This document shows positions 14,226 to 24,485 of a stretch of 64,000 nucleotides of DNA, piece by piece (positions within the stretch are counted from its first letter, which is position 1; every line of letters begins with the position of its first letter). The position numbers and the translations under genes are program-made. The stretch is from contig OX359202.1 in NCBI GenBank assembly GCA_947172415.1, positions 2,826,001-2,890,000 on the forward strand, read 5' to 3'. The notes beneath the pieces are model-generated. The model saw nothing but the letters and a program-made list of their open reading frames with translations. It was not told the DNA's origin and made no database searches. The stretch comes from Chondrosia reniformis. Its lineage: Eukaryota > Porifera > Demospongiae > Chondrillida > Chondrillidae.

Positions 14226-15027
14226 CAGTGCTTAAAATAAGAATTAGGATTTGCTTGGACATTTGTCCAAGCAAATCAATTTTTGATTGGACATTTGCTT
14301 TTTTTGGTCGGACATTATTGTCAGCCTATCATCTAGTTTACTGGTGCTTAAAATAGCTATTATTAAGACTACACCCAAGGTGTCTACCAAATAAGTCACT
14401 GACTTCAATTCTCATCCACCTATTATTACCAGGGCTCTTTTTGTATAGCTCTCTCTATTTGCAGGAAGAGTTGTTAAACTTTGCTAGACAAAGCTATATT
14501 CATAAGTCTATTAACACATTGCCCTATTAATGCAAATGTTGTAATTTGTGTTATTTAAAAGTTGGACTGAAATCAATTTTGGTTAGAAGGAAAGGTTATT
14601 TATTGTTACTTAATAGGTGATAATGGAAAGCTGGACAAAATGACACTTTGATCAGGACCAAAAATTACTTTATAGCTACAGTACGCGCTAAAAGAAATGC
14701 TCGATCGAGATTGTCGAGGCTATCACTCGCCGAGAATCGTCAAAACCTCGCTAGAAGTCTCAACAAAATCTCGACCTTGTAAATCGCCAATCAAGTGAAA
14801 CGGCGAGTGGTATGAATGAATACCACTCGTTAGCACTCTTCTAGCCGAGTGCCTCGCTCAAAAATCTCAATCTACTAGGCGTTTCTTAAATCTACGTAGC
14901 GCGTACCGTACTTCCTAATAATATAAAAAGTGTCCGGACCCAATGACCGACTGAAGGTCTATTTGACTGCACCTAGCATGATTTTAATCGGACATTGTCC
15001 GATGTCCGCTTGTTATTTTTAGCACTG
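14226..15027. mobile_element. Non-autonomous DNA transposon in a MULE-gene intron
   Basis: 802 bp with terminal inverted repeats CAGTGCTTAAAATAA... / ...TTATTTTTAGCACTG, flanked by TATATG on both sides (14220-14225 and 15028-15033). The inner arms repeat GGACATTTGTCC-like sequence. No transposase. It lies wholly in the intron between exons 15123 and 14119. CAGTG ends are seen in several superfamilies; a 6-bp duplication does not settle the class. Confidence 0.65.
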
Positions 15028-15786
15028 TATATGTATACATATATGCATGGGAACAAGTTGTCAAATATACACCCTTGGTTGCATGTGATATGATTGTGAT
15101 GTGTTCATATTTCAACTCTTACCAGACTGTGTCTGAAGGGTAACTTTATGTCCATTGGACCACTTTTCTTCCAAGAGTTGTAACAGAGCCAGGCGTTCTT
15201 CATATTCTTCCATCCCCCCTTCAGAACACAAAGCTGCTAGTTGGTGAGTGACTTGTTGAGCTCGGTGGAACTTCTGGTGTTGAGACAATACTCTTGTGGC
15301 ATGCTCCTGGGCAATGTCTGTTACCTGTAGACATGATTGTTGGCCCATGACAGATGAATACAAATCCATGCACATGCATGGTCCATATAATATATATATA
15401 CAAACCTCAAAACAGTCTGATTCGCTATCTTGTGACTGGTGTTTCACTTCATAGGCTGCTTTTATACCGTCAAGTGTCCATCTAGGGGCAACCAATTCCT
15501 CACAGTAGAGACGGCAGTGTGTTCTTTCCCGGACTGCAAAGATATGTCTGCAGGGCAAATGCATGGTATGCCAAAATTTGCACTGGCAGCTGTGTGTGGT
15601 CACATCCAAAAATTCCTTCGGACGATGAACACTGGAATCTGTGTTCCTCTTCTGAGGAATGGAAACATACAGAATTATACTTAACCATCCATATGTACAT
15701 GCAGAACAGCATCATTGGTATGTACCTCTCTCTGATAAATGCAAAATCCTGTGTGGCTAGGTATAGACATGCATGGTGTGCTATTT

Positions 15787-15936
15787 TCACTAAATCTTCA
15801 CTAGCCAAAGAGTAACTTGTTTTCACCAAACATTTTGACAGCTGTTCAGCTGCCACTGAAGATGGCAGTTGCAGTTGAATAGCTGCCAAAACGTTTGGCG
15901 TATCCAGGTTACTCTTTGGCTAGTGAAGTTTAGTGA
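15787..15936. mobile_element. 150-bp palindromic MITE in a MULE-gene intron
   Basis: Inverted arms of about 29 bp: TCACTAAATCTTCACTAGCC / GGCTAGTGAAGTTTAGTGA, with an inner repeat (CACCAAACATTTTGACAGCT / GGCAGTTGCAGTTG...ACGTTTGG). Non-coding, inside the intron 5' of the microexon. Confidence 0.65.
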
Positions 15937-18067
15937 TAGTATGTAGCACATACGTATGTACCTCATACGTATGTACCTGATGCATGGATAATAGCAATTT
16001 TATTTCTGAGTTGAAACTGCTGTGAGACAAATCTCATAGCATATGGTGTGAGAAGTGAGGAGTACTCTTTCTCCACTGGATCAGAAAACAGAACATTCCT
16101 CTTCACCAGTGCCACCAGTGTGTTGTGGTCCCTCTCATTTCTCAGAGTAGATAACACAGCAAAGAACTGGTCAAAACATCTGGACAAACTGCTGTACCTA
16201 TACATGGAAAGAAGAAGTACATGTGCAATGCATTCTGTTTCTACACAGTGATCTCAATATTGTGTATAGTGTAGTATAGTATACAATCAATCTTTGACAT
16301 GTATACACACCTGGTGCAAACTGTTTTGATTTTCCCATTTACTTTTTCCAAGCGGTTGTTTGTCATTTCGCCCAAAGTGAAATGCACTCCTTTGAAGCAT
16401 TCGACCCACTCGTGTCGAATGCTGTGCCAGTTGGAGTTGTAGTAATCGATGACTGTGCTGAGGCGGGTTTGCAGGAGATCTTGGTAGAGGCTGTCATACT
16501 CAGACTCTGACTTGGCATATGTCAACTTTGTGATTAGCTCCAGCACGTGATCTCTTTCTCCAAGCCGAATTGACGGCTTCTCTGTTGTGACTTCCCTACG
16601 GAAACTCCGCATTGTATGGAATAAGCAGATGTGAAGGGCTGCTTGGGGGAATTCCTTTCGAAAGACCACACGCTCAGTGAAATCCTTGTCACTCATCACA
16701 ACTTTCGTTCTTTCCCAGCTGGGATTGTTACACTTGAAAGCTTGTCCCATATTTGTGATGGCATACTCATTTTCATGAGCCGTTAGACAGATCATTACTA
16801 TTTCCCCTTGTCCATTCCCGTCTATTGCCACCAAGATGTAAACAGGCATCCTCAAATTGGTTAATTTGTATGTGGCATCCACAAGTAAAACCTCAGGGTA
16901 TGATGAATAGACAGACTTCATGAGGCGGTCCTGGAACAACAGGCCTGCGAGAATGCCTTCATGTGTAAAAACCTCCACTGTGGAACCTAATATTGGGTAT
17001 AAATAGTACGTACATTAAATCATTATTAAGCTCAGACATGTATACATGCATGCCATCACATAAACGTGCAAACAGAGTTTACAGTGCAAATCTGACAATT
17101 TGCCTGGTATTTTCTTCAGACTAGCCACAACAGACTGTAAGCTGTCATCTGGTTTTGCCACCTCAGTCTGGATGTTTGTAATATCCTTGAGTGTCACAAC
17201 CTAATAGCAACACTGGTAGTTTAACGTACACATTCAAACAATAGCACGCTCGCAGATGTATAACATGTGCTGCATTACCTTGCCTGTTACTTCAGTGAGA
17301 TGTTGTTGCAACAGTTTCTTGTTGACTTGCATCTTGAGCAAGCCTTCTGCCTCATCCCTAACCTCCGCACCCAGTTGTCGCTGACGAGGAAGATGATCAT
17401 ATATTGCCTGAGAAGTGTATATATATGCATGCAAACTACACACATAGTAGCTTCTGTTACTCTCGACTGATTATACAAAATCCACAACTTATCGTACTTT
17501 GCTGATATCATGATTGTGCTCTTCATTAACCTCTGTGACTCTAAGGTACTGTCCATCACCACTCAATGAAAGATTGATTCCCGCTTTGCACTCTCGCTTG
17601 ATAGTACTGCAACAGGGGACAGTGTGCACTAAATATACCAATACACACATGGGCATAAGAATGTGATAGCTATTGTGTGTGTGAAAAAATGGTAGGAGCT
17701 ATCTACTAATCATCTACCTTAGACAGTTGCTAATTCAGCATATATACCTTTGATGGGGTCTCTTTCCACTTCCTTTGTTAGTATACTTCTTTCCTCCAAA
17801 CACACGACAGATGAATGGCATATTATACCAATGCTGTATTTGCTTTTTCAACTCTCTTTGGGACCCTCTTATATTAGCTGCAGCTTCGAGAGTTCGGGAG
17901 TCTGATTGTGACTTCTCGAATTGAACTAACTTCTTCTTGAGGTCGTCATATGAAGAAAATATTTCTCCAACAGTGAAATCTACGGGTGGGGAGTCCTGTT
18001 CAACCGGAGTGCGTGTGGCAGGTTATTCTTCAGAAGACTCCAGTTTGACACGAGCATCATTCAACAT

Positions 18068-18299
18068 CCATTGCGAGGACCTAAAAAACCACACACTCTC
18101 AACTTTACCACCGCTAGCACTTGACCAATTGCCGGATCAATAGCTACTGCGTATTTATAATCTATGTATATTATTGAAATATAATTTCAGTTGTCTTAAA
18201 GCTAAATCTCCATCAGCAACAGCAGTCTAGGTTTTAACACATATTTGTTTAAGTAGAATAAACTAGATCATGAACAATGAATGCAATTATAACTACACC
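18068..18299. other. Spacer between the MULE gene 5' end and repeat R1
   Basis: AT-rich, no gene seen. It would contain the MULE gene promoter if there was one; no TATA box or motif stands out. Confidence 0.3.
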
Positions 18300-19099
18300 T
18301 TATACCATATATGTATATACAGTGCAAGTTACAATATACTAAGGTAATCTAATATAAATAATATAAATAAATAAATAATATAATTAAATAATTCATATGG
18401 CTCCGAGAAAGGATCTGGAAACAAAATGGGCATATCATCATAAAGTATAGGGTATAAAACTCGTTTTAAATTAAGGGATTTCTTATTCAGGCCTCCGTTT
18501 GTTAGAAAACGGAGGACAAAGTCTGCATATAAAAGGCCATAGGACTATAGAAAACCTATGGAAAATTTATATTCAAACCACGTGTTATATTAATAAAAAA
18601 TTTCAATTTGTCAGATAACTGTGAAACCAACATATATCATGGTACATGTGCATAGAAAACGTCTGGCGAAGTTTTGCTTAATTAAATGAGCAAAATAATC
18701 AAGATAATAATGAAGAATTCAAGGTTACGATTGCGCAACCTGATGATGTATTATGATGTCCTCTAGTGCGTCAACAACACCTCTCGTATGTCGCTCCGTA
18801 AACATTTAGTGAATCTTGTGACGTTGCAAAAACGTCACCGCCTCGTTGCTAAAGAAGATCATCCCTTTCGTGTACGGCCATGACAAGTCGACGTTCTCCT
18901 ACGAGAAGGAGCTACGGAATAAGCGAGTTGTAGCGAAGGTTAGATAAAGCGTATTAGTATGCGTTCATGTTAAGTTTAAGCCAGAATTGTTGCTATATAT
19001 TGATGTAAAATAAATAAAATAAATTCGTTTAGACGATCGTAGTAAAACTTTAGTACTTTAAGCTCCGTCATCTCTTTTGTTTTCTGTTAATATTTTTAC
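18300..19099 (+). repeat. Dispersed repeat R1, copy a (broken by Merlin)
   Basis: Runs from the ACAGTGCAAGTTACAATATA end through TCCGTTTGTTAGAAAACGGA and CTCCTACGAGAAGGAGCTAC to TTCGTTTAGACGATCGTAG. The same unit recurs in inverse orientation at 24148-24417, 24662-27412 (split by Merlin), 32600-33312 and 34628-35428. The outer Merlin element is inserted at 19100, and the unit resumes at 23545 (CTATCCATGTG, compare CTTGTCCATGTG in other copies). Short ORFs in it are shared decay products; no recognisable protein. Confidence 0.8.
19092..19099. repeat. Target-site duplication of outer Merlin (left)
   Basis: ATTTTTAC directly before the left terminal repeat, repeated exactly at 23545-23552 after the right one. 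Eight bases is the usual Merlin duplication length. Confidence 0.85.
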
Positions 19100-19205
19100 G
19101 GATCAACTAAAGTATACGATCACGGCCATTTAATCGCATGGGATGACGTCACCGATTACGTCATCGACACCCTAACCGTCGATGACGTCAGTCAATTAGA
19201 AAGAC
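19100..19205 (+). repeat. Outer Merlin terminal inverted repeat, left
   Basis: Pairs with 23439-23544; the difference noticed is ATCG versus ACCG (about 19136). Contains GGATGACGTCACC, TTACGTCATCG and GATGACGTCAG, i.e. CRE-type motifs. Confidence 0.9.
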
Positions 19206-19305
19206 AAGTGCTGTCGGGTTAGAAAGATTCAAGTTCGTTTTTCCTCGAGTCATTTTGTTACTTCGTTCCGATTGAATTATAATCTTTGCTAGTATGGACA
19301 ACGGA

Positions 19306-19313
19306 CTTGATGC
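19306..19313. repeat. Target-site duplication of inner Merlin (left)
   Basis: CTTGATGC, repeated exactly at 22118-22125. Removing the element and one copy restores the passenger reading frame. Confidence 0.9.
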
Positions 19314-19860
19314 GGATCAGCCGTAATATACGGACACGGCGTCCATTTGCAATTATGACGTAACCAATCACTCACGCGTCACTTCAAGAGGCGCTTCCAA
19401 GTATCGCAGGGCGTTTACTGCCTTTACTTCTTTGTTTGTTCGTAGGGGTTGATGGATGGAAGGATCACCGTACGCTTTCGAAAATCAGATGCGCCCGTAA
19501 GTTGTTAGCTGGGATCGTTGGCTGTATCCATGATTTCTCGTCCTTGTTATGGTTCTTGCCCTGATTTTGCGTTTAAAAAATTTCCGAAAAATTACAGAGC
19601 GCCTACGGTTCAGGTGTTCTGAAATTTGGCCCGCTTAGGGAATCCCAACTAAATGCTATACTATAATTCCAGTTTAATTAAAGATTGGCCGTTTTTGTTG
19701 TCACATTAGTTATGTATTCTCAACTGTTTGTGTTTGTTTACTCATTGTTTGTTTGTAAACAAACCCTTGATTTATTTTGTATTTTGTCAAGCCAATCATT
19801 ACTATCTATGATTACAAAAACGGATATAAATAGTGTAAATGTAAAAGATGAAGTAACTAT

Positions 19861-20921
19861 CTAAACAGGATATTGTTGTTTAATCTGTGCAATTAGGTTT
19901 TGAAACGCTTCCCTTTTTGATACCCCATACCGCTCCCGCCACATGAACTCGTCCAGGTAGGACGGCAGTTGTTCTTCTGAAACCCCTCTCATGTTTTTAA
20001 ATTTAATTTTTGCTCTATTCCAATAGCTTTCAATGTTCTGTGTGTGGGTCCCAGTAGGACCCACAAAGTTAAGGCTATGATTTACAGTTCTGTGGGCAGC
20101 TACATTGGGTAGCTGCCCAACATTACTGTACGCCCTCCATTCATCAGAGGCGATGATTGTGCCTGGCTTCACGTGAGCTTGAATAATTGGCAGCAGAGTA
20201 CCAGCCCTTCGGTCGGGCACCAGCTCCATGTACCCAAGGGCTGGGTCGAAGGAAGTGTCGCATAGCCCAAACACCCATCGTTCCTGCCTTGGAGGTCTGC
20301 CCCTGTGATTCTGTGTATACATAAGTACATTTGGAATGTTAATTGAATTTAAATGTTAATTTCTTTTTTCAATCATCATTTCTTTGTAATTTTATATACC
20401 TTAGGTTTGTGGGAAAACAGCGACTCGTCGATTTGCACCACCACCCCTTGACCTCCAAGGAGAATCTGCAGAGAACACAGCTTGGTGGAGCACACCTCCC
20501 GAAACCACTGGAATGCTGCACATGCCGTGTTCTCAGTGACCTCTATTTGGGCAGCAGCAGTTGTTACAGCTATTTCGAAGGCCCACCAGTGCATGAGGAG
20601 GAGCCACTTCTGCAGTGTGAGCTTAGATTTACTGAAGAAGCTCCCCTCCCTGAGTGTGGCACACTTGTGACATGCAGGACACCTCCATCTATGTGATAAT
20701 TACATAATTATAATTATTTTTATCCTATTTTTATTGTAAAATAAGTTTTATTAATTTTATATGTACCTGAATTTGTCCGAGATATCTTGGCGTGGCACCA
20801 TGGTCATAGCTGTGCCACAGGAACAGGTCCTGCTGCTTGCCAGCAGGCCTTTTGATTGAAACCAATCAAGTAGATCATCTTGTGGTCCAAAAGCAACCTT
20901 ACCAATTTCCAAAAATGACAT
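19861..20921 (-). CDS. Merlin transposase (inner element), intact, 3 exons
   Basis: join of 20921-20767, 20688-20400 and 20310-19861 on the minus strand; GT/AG introns of 78 and 89 bp in consistent phase; 297 aa, no internal stop. N terminus MSFLEIGKVAFG, a four-Cys zinc ribbon (TCSCG ... WRCPACHKC), GSFFSKSKLTLQKW segment, then a DDE core of the IS1016/IS1595-like Merlin type: D139 in VQIDESLF, D204 in IASDEW, E242 in NIESYWNR. The C terminus is LPSYLDEFMWRERYG ... QQYPV, shared with the other two copies. Function: nuclear DNA cut-and-paste transposition making 8-bp duplications. The start was chosen because the same M(S)...LG/FG opening occurs in all three copies just after their TIR-proximal leaders. 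Confidence 0.9.
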
Positions 20922-21366
20922 TTTTTAAAACCGCCTTAAAAAACCGCCTAAATATTGCGAATGAATTTAATTAGACAATGAATGAATTTAATTAGACACA
21001 TGAATGCTATTAAATGCACAAAAAATCTTGGAAAAGGTCGCTGGTAATGTTTATGCATACTTATAGACTTCATTACAGCTCGTACGACAATTGCGTAATA
21101 CCCGTATATACCGGTACATGGCGGTTGCGCAAGTTGGATTACATCATTCGCAGCTTCGTAACTAAAAGTAGCCACAATTTCGCAATAAATTGTTAATTAA
21201 TATTATTATTATTATTATCATTGTTACAAAAATAAATACAATTATTACAGTTATTTTGCTGTCTCTTCTCTTTCTTTGTGTAGATCTGTAGAAAGAAACA
21301 AAGGTAATTAGTAACTAAACTCACAAATCCTAACGTTAACCCTAAGTTAAAGTATAATATAAAATA

Positions 21367-21668
21367 ATTTTGGTGCTGTAACTCTAGAAAATGGAGAGAT
21401 ATGAAACTGTAACTTGGCATGAACACTCACAGACATCCATAAAGTATAACCATTGAGTTTTAGAAAAAATGATTTTTTTTTAAATTTGCCCTATCCCTCA
21501 CCATACATTGCTAAAATGTACATTTGGTGTTGTAACTCTAGCACATGGAGTCATAAGAAGTTAAAACTTAGTGTCAACACTCACAGACACCCCTAAGGTA
21601 TATCCTATGAGTTTTAGAAAATTTGATGAAAAAATAAATTTGCCCTATATCTCACCATACATTGCTAA
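21367..21668. repeat. Two-copy tandem repeat of about 150 bp inside inner Merlin
   Basis: The segment from TTTGGTGCTGTAACTCTAG to TCACCATACATTGCTAA occurs twice in a row with moderate divergence. The second copy runs into CTAACCCTAACCCTAACCC (about 21667-21685), a short telomere-like run. No gene. Confidence 0.6.
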
Positions 21669-22292
21669 CCCTAACCCTAACCCAACTATCTAAACCAAAC
21701 CCTAATTCATAACAAGCATTCTTTTGCTACATCAACAGCTTAGGTGTTGTTTAACTTAACAGCTTACAACAGGCACAGTTAAACTATACACATTTTCTTT
21801 AAATTAAATTATCATTGTTTACAAACAACAATGAAATACCTTAAAAGCGTTGAGCCTTAAAAAGTATTTAGACACACGCCAAAGCTTTTAAAAAGAAACG
21901 TAAGTACTAACGTAATAACAGATGGGCTAGGGGCAAGGGAACTTACGGGTGAAACTAGGAGCGAAACAAGTCTAAAACGGCCAGTACCAATTAACTTCAT
22001 CGCTGGATTTAGATAAGCGCCCGCTGACACTTGGAAAGGAGTCGTCATATAACGCGTGAGTGATTGGTTACGTCATAATTGCAAATGGACGCCGTGTCCG
22101 TATATTACGGCTGATCCCTTGATGCCCCAGACGAAAGACCCGCATGCCGCATCTGCGGAGATTTCGCTACCGGCAACCATTTCGGCGTTCTGAGTTGTGA
22201 AGCGTGTAAAAGTTTCAAGCAAGGAAAGAGTCCAACTAAAAATGACAAATACAAAGAACTCAAAATGCGTGGTGACTAGTTTTCTTAGGACT

Positions 22293-23298
22293 CTAAACTG
22301 GATACTGTGTGGCGATATCTCTCAGCAAGCTCGCAAAGACTGCGGATGATGACCCTCCATACTTGTCTTTCCACAGAAATTCATCCAGGTAAGATGGAAT
22401 GAATTCGTGCTTGCATCCTTTCATCTTCTTCAGTTTGCCCTTTGCGCGCTCCCAGTAACTCTCGATATTGTTTGTATGTACCCCGGTTACTGGATCTTTG
22501 AAGTGGAGACTGTGGTTCACAGTTGAATGCGAAGAGACATTGGGTAATGCACCAACACGGCGGTATGCGCTCCACTGGTCTGAATAGATGATTGTGCCTG
22601 GTCTGACGTGGCCTTGTATAATGGGAAGCAATGTCACTGCATCCCTTTGTTGGACAACCTCCATGTAACCATGTGCAGGAGTGGTGGACGTGTCAACCAT
22701 TCCAAATACCCACACTTCATCTCTGGGTGGGTGTCCCCGATGATGCTGTATTACAGGGCAATAACAGACCATTAATATAATGTACCTTTATTATTCATTA
22801 CACCCCCCAGTATACAATCCCTTTCTAGCTTACTTTGCATTTGTGTACAAATAGCGACTCATCTATTTGTACCACCACACCATTTCCTCCAAGCATTGTT
22901 GGGCCATCATTTATGAGCCGAGTTGAGCAGACATCCCTGCAAAACTGGTACACATCCACTGCTGTAACCTCTGATATCTCGGCTTGAAGTGCAGCAGTGC
23001 ACACACCCACATCCATGCTCCATAGGTATAGCAGGAAGATCCACTTGTTTAATGGCAGCTTGGATTTTGCAAAAAAACTACCTGCTCGGATGGTCTTCAT
23101 TGTGTGGCAACATGTGCAGCGCCAAGTGTAGCCATCCTTTGAGCCCCCCTGTTCTGTCCGCTCTCTAAAAACCATGGCAGTGCCATTGTTGCATTTCTGG
23201 CAGTCCATACTAGAGGCTAGCAATCCCTTATTTTTCATCCAGTCAATTAGCTTACTTTTCTCTCCAAAAATAATAGCTCCAAGGGAAAACAGAGACAT
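22293..23298 (-). CDS. Merlin transposase (outer element), intact, 2 exons
   Basis: join of 23298-22834 and 22745-22293 on the minus strand; one 88-bp GT/AG intron in phase 0; 305 aa without a stop. Four-Cys zinc ribbon (DCQKCN ... WRCTCCH), GSFFAKSKLPLNKW, then DDE residues D146 (VQIDESLF), D211 (YSDQW) and E250 (NIESYWERAK). It keeps the HHRG-x-P...EVWVFGMVDTS block at the exon 2 start, where the other copies also splice, but lacks the first intron found in them. Its stop at 22293 faces the passenger ORF stop at 22279, so the two transcripts would be convergent. An upstream in-frame ATG is ignored because the conserved MSLFSLGAIIFG opening lies at 23298. Confidence 0.9.
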
Positions 23299-23438
23299 TT
23301 TGGCTTCGCTGTGTAATCTTAAATAACCCGCTAAAACAACACTAGCACGTGATCCAGTGCATAAATGAATGTATAATTGCATTCATTGTTATTTCATTAA
23401 ATAACGAAATGTATCAAAAATGCGCTAAATTCTCAACG

Positions 23439-23544
23439 GTCTTTCTAATTGACTGACGTCATCGACGGTTAGGGTGTCGATGACGTAATCGGTGACGTCA
23501 TCCCATGCGGTTAAATGGCCGTGATCGTATACTTTAGTTGATCC
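23439..23544 (-). repeat. Outer Merlin terminal inverted repeat, right
   Basis: Reverse complement of 19100-19205 with one mismatch noticed; followed by the duplication ATTTTTAC at 23545-23552. Confidence 0.9.
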
Positions 23545-23552
23545 ATTTTTAC

Positions 23553-24147
23553 CTATCCATGTGTGTACGTACGTATGCAGGGGTGTAATTGGATACGTAG
23601 GGGTGGATTTGGATAAATATGCGTGCGTGCAAGCTCATACTTATATTATATTATATACCTCAGTGTGATACCTTAGTGAGTTTTACTACGGTCGACTAAA
23701 CGAATTATATATATATATATAAGATAATCACACTGAGGTATATAATATAATACGGATGCAAATGACTCCCAAAATAATCACAATCAGGTATATTAAACGC
23801 TACAAGACTTTAGCCACACTGAAATTCTCAACTGCTGCATACAGAGTAGTAGTCTCTACAGATCATATAAGGTTAAACGCATGGCCTTCCAATTACCTTT
23901 TCACACCTTAATATAGACTGAAGATGATGCATCTGCATGCCATTATCAGCAAAAATTCCAGTCTCATGCAGGGGGTCTCAGCCAATAATCACCGCAGATT
24001 TGACTTGCCTTGAATGTGAGCTAGGAGTACCGTTGGTTGCTTTCATGCATTCACATAAACAATAGGGTGAGAGACAATTTGGTTACTTGCACACAAGGGA
24101 CATAAAGGCTGGGGCCTTTAATTTATTTCATGAACAATGTCATGCCA
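23553..24147. other. R1 remnant, hairpin and one arm of a foldback element
   Basis: R1 resumes to about 23600. An inverted repeat at about 23640-23755 (ATTATATACCTCAGTGTGA / TCACACTGAGGTATATAAT) forms a hairpin. From about 23790 to 24110 the sequence matches one arm of the foldback element at 33640-34165 (GACTTTAG..CACACTG, AGATCAT, CTTCAGTCTAT, ACACAAGGGACAT). No gene seen. Confidence 0.6.
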
Positions 24148-24417
24148 TGTCAATATAACACGTGGTTTGAATATAAATTCCCCATAGGTTTTCTATAGTC
24201 CTATGGCCTTTTATATGCAGACTTTGTCCTCCGTTTTCTAACAAACGGAGGCCTAAATAAAAAATCCCTTCTTTTAAAATAAGTTTTATACCCTAAACTT
24301 TATGATAACATAACCATTCTGTTTCTAGGTCCTTTCTCGGAGCCATATGAATTATTTAATTATATTATATTACATTATTTAGATTACCTTAGTATATTGT
24401 AACTTGCACTGTATATA
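24148..24417 (-). repeat. Repeat R1, copy b (partial)
   Basis: Inverse copy of 18330-18600: CCTATAGGTTTT-like, TCCGTTTTCTAACAAACGGAG, GGAGCCATATGAATTATTTAAT, ending TATTGTAACTTGCACTGTAT. Truncated at its other end. Confidence 0.75.
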
Positions 24418-24485
24418 GACATTCACTATGAGCAACTTCGTTATGAGATTCTACTGTACACATGGAAAACGTACACACATGGATA

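Larger units (their letters stand above)
13190..18067 (-). pseudogene. MULE-type transposase gene (FAR1-like, DDE, SWIM, AT-hook, PHD), decayed
   Basis: Exons by GT/AG and phase: 18067-17748, 17606-17498, 17407-17279, 17200-17083, 16986-16311, 16197-15977, a microexon ending at 15726, 15651-15406, 15324-15123, 14119-14042, 13956-about 13859, about 13846-13664, 13573-13190. Domains in order: FAR1-like zinc finger (ICRVFGG, REC, HNH), MULE DDE core (LLVDATYK, VMSDKDF, C/H motif LHICLFH, TNNRLEKVNGK), SWIM finger (CQC...LPCRH), AT-hook (KRGRPKG), PHD finger (WYCDRC, FCKCC, WFH, WFCRKC). Phases agree for the first six junctions and again from the SWIM exon through exon 11. Lesions: in-frame TAA at 18023-18025, a shift near 13850, TAG at 13674-13676, a shift in the PHD near 13310, TAG at 13271-13273. 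It could be an old transposon or a lost domesticated gene. No terminal repeats were found. Confidence 0.8.
19314..22117 (-). mobile_element. Inner Merlin DNA transposon (2,804 bp)
   Basis: Perfect 66-bp terminal inverted repeats (19314-19379 and 22052-22117), starting GGATCAGCCGTAATATACGG, flanked by the 8-bp duplication CTTGATGC. It encodes a three-exon transposase on the minus strand (19861-20921). The remaining 1.1 kb upstream of the gene is AT-rich and holds a two-copy 150-bp repeat (21367-21668), a short CCCTAA run and a small splice-donor-bearing ORF. Ends and gene are intact by eye, so it is a candidate autonomous element. Confidence 0.92.
19294..22279 (+). pseudogene. Passenger ORF with nuclear-receptor-type first zinc finger, split by inner Merlin
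   Basis: Ignoring the inner element (19314-22117) and one copy of its target duplication, ATG at 19294 opens a 57-codon frame that ends in TAG at 22277-22279. Residues 14-34 form C-x2-C-x13-C-x2-C with CRICGD, GNHFGV and CEACKSF, the pattern of the first finger of nuclear receptor DNA-binding domains, including a P-box-like CEACK. The second finger is missing: the tail ([20 protein letters not shown]) has no Cys, and the usual second Phe after CKSF is absent. The ORF runs toward the transposase gene and ends 13 bp from its stop. Its GC content is visibly higher than its surroundings. The inner Merlin splits it within codon 7. Likely a captured host exon (inference); a chance zinc ribbon is possible but unlikely given the spacing and flanking residues. 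Confidence 0.7.
19100..23544 (-). mobile_element. Outer Merlin DNA transposon (4,445 bp with nested copy)
   Basis: Bounded by 106-bp terminal inverted repeats (19100-19205 and 23439-23544; one mismatch noticed) starting GGATCAACTAAAGTATACGA, with a perfect 8-bp target duplication. Without the nested Merlin and its duplicated target the element is about 1.6 kb. It carries a two-exon transposase on the minus strand and a short opposite-strand ORF with a nuclear-receptor-like finger. The arms contain several TGACGTCA/TGACGT motifs. The open transposase and near-perfect ends suggest recent activity before the inner insertion. Confidence 0.9.

Noticed and set aside
22118..22279. Nuclear receptor exon as an ordinary host gene disrupted by Merlin
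   Set aside because: It lies wholly between the TIRs and TSDs of the outer Merlin, and no second zinc finger or ligand-binding domain is in the window. Still, a host exon inside a larger composite cannot be fully excluded.
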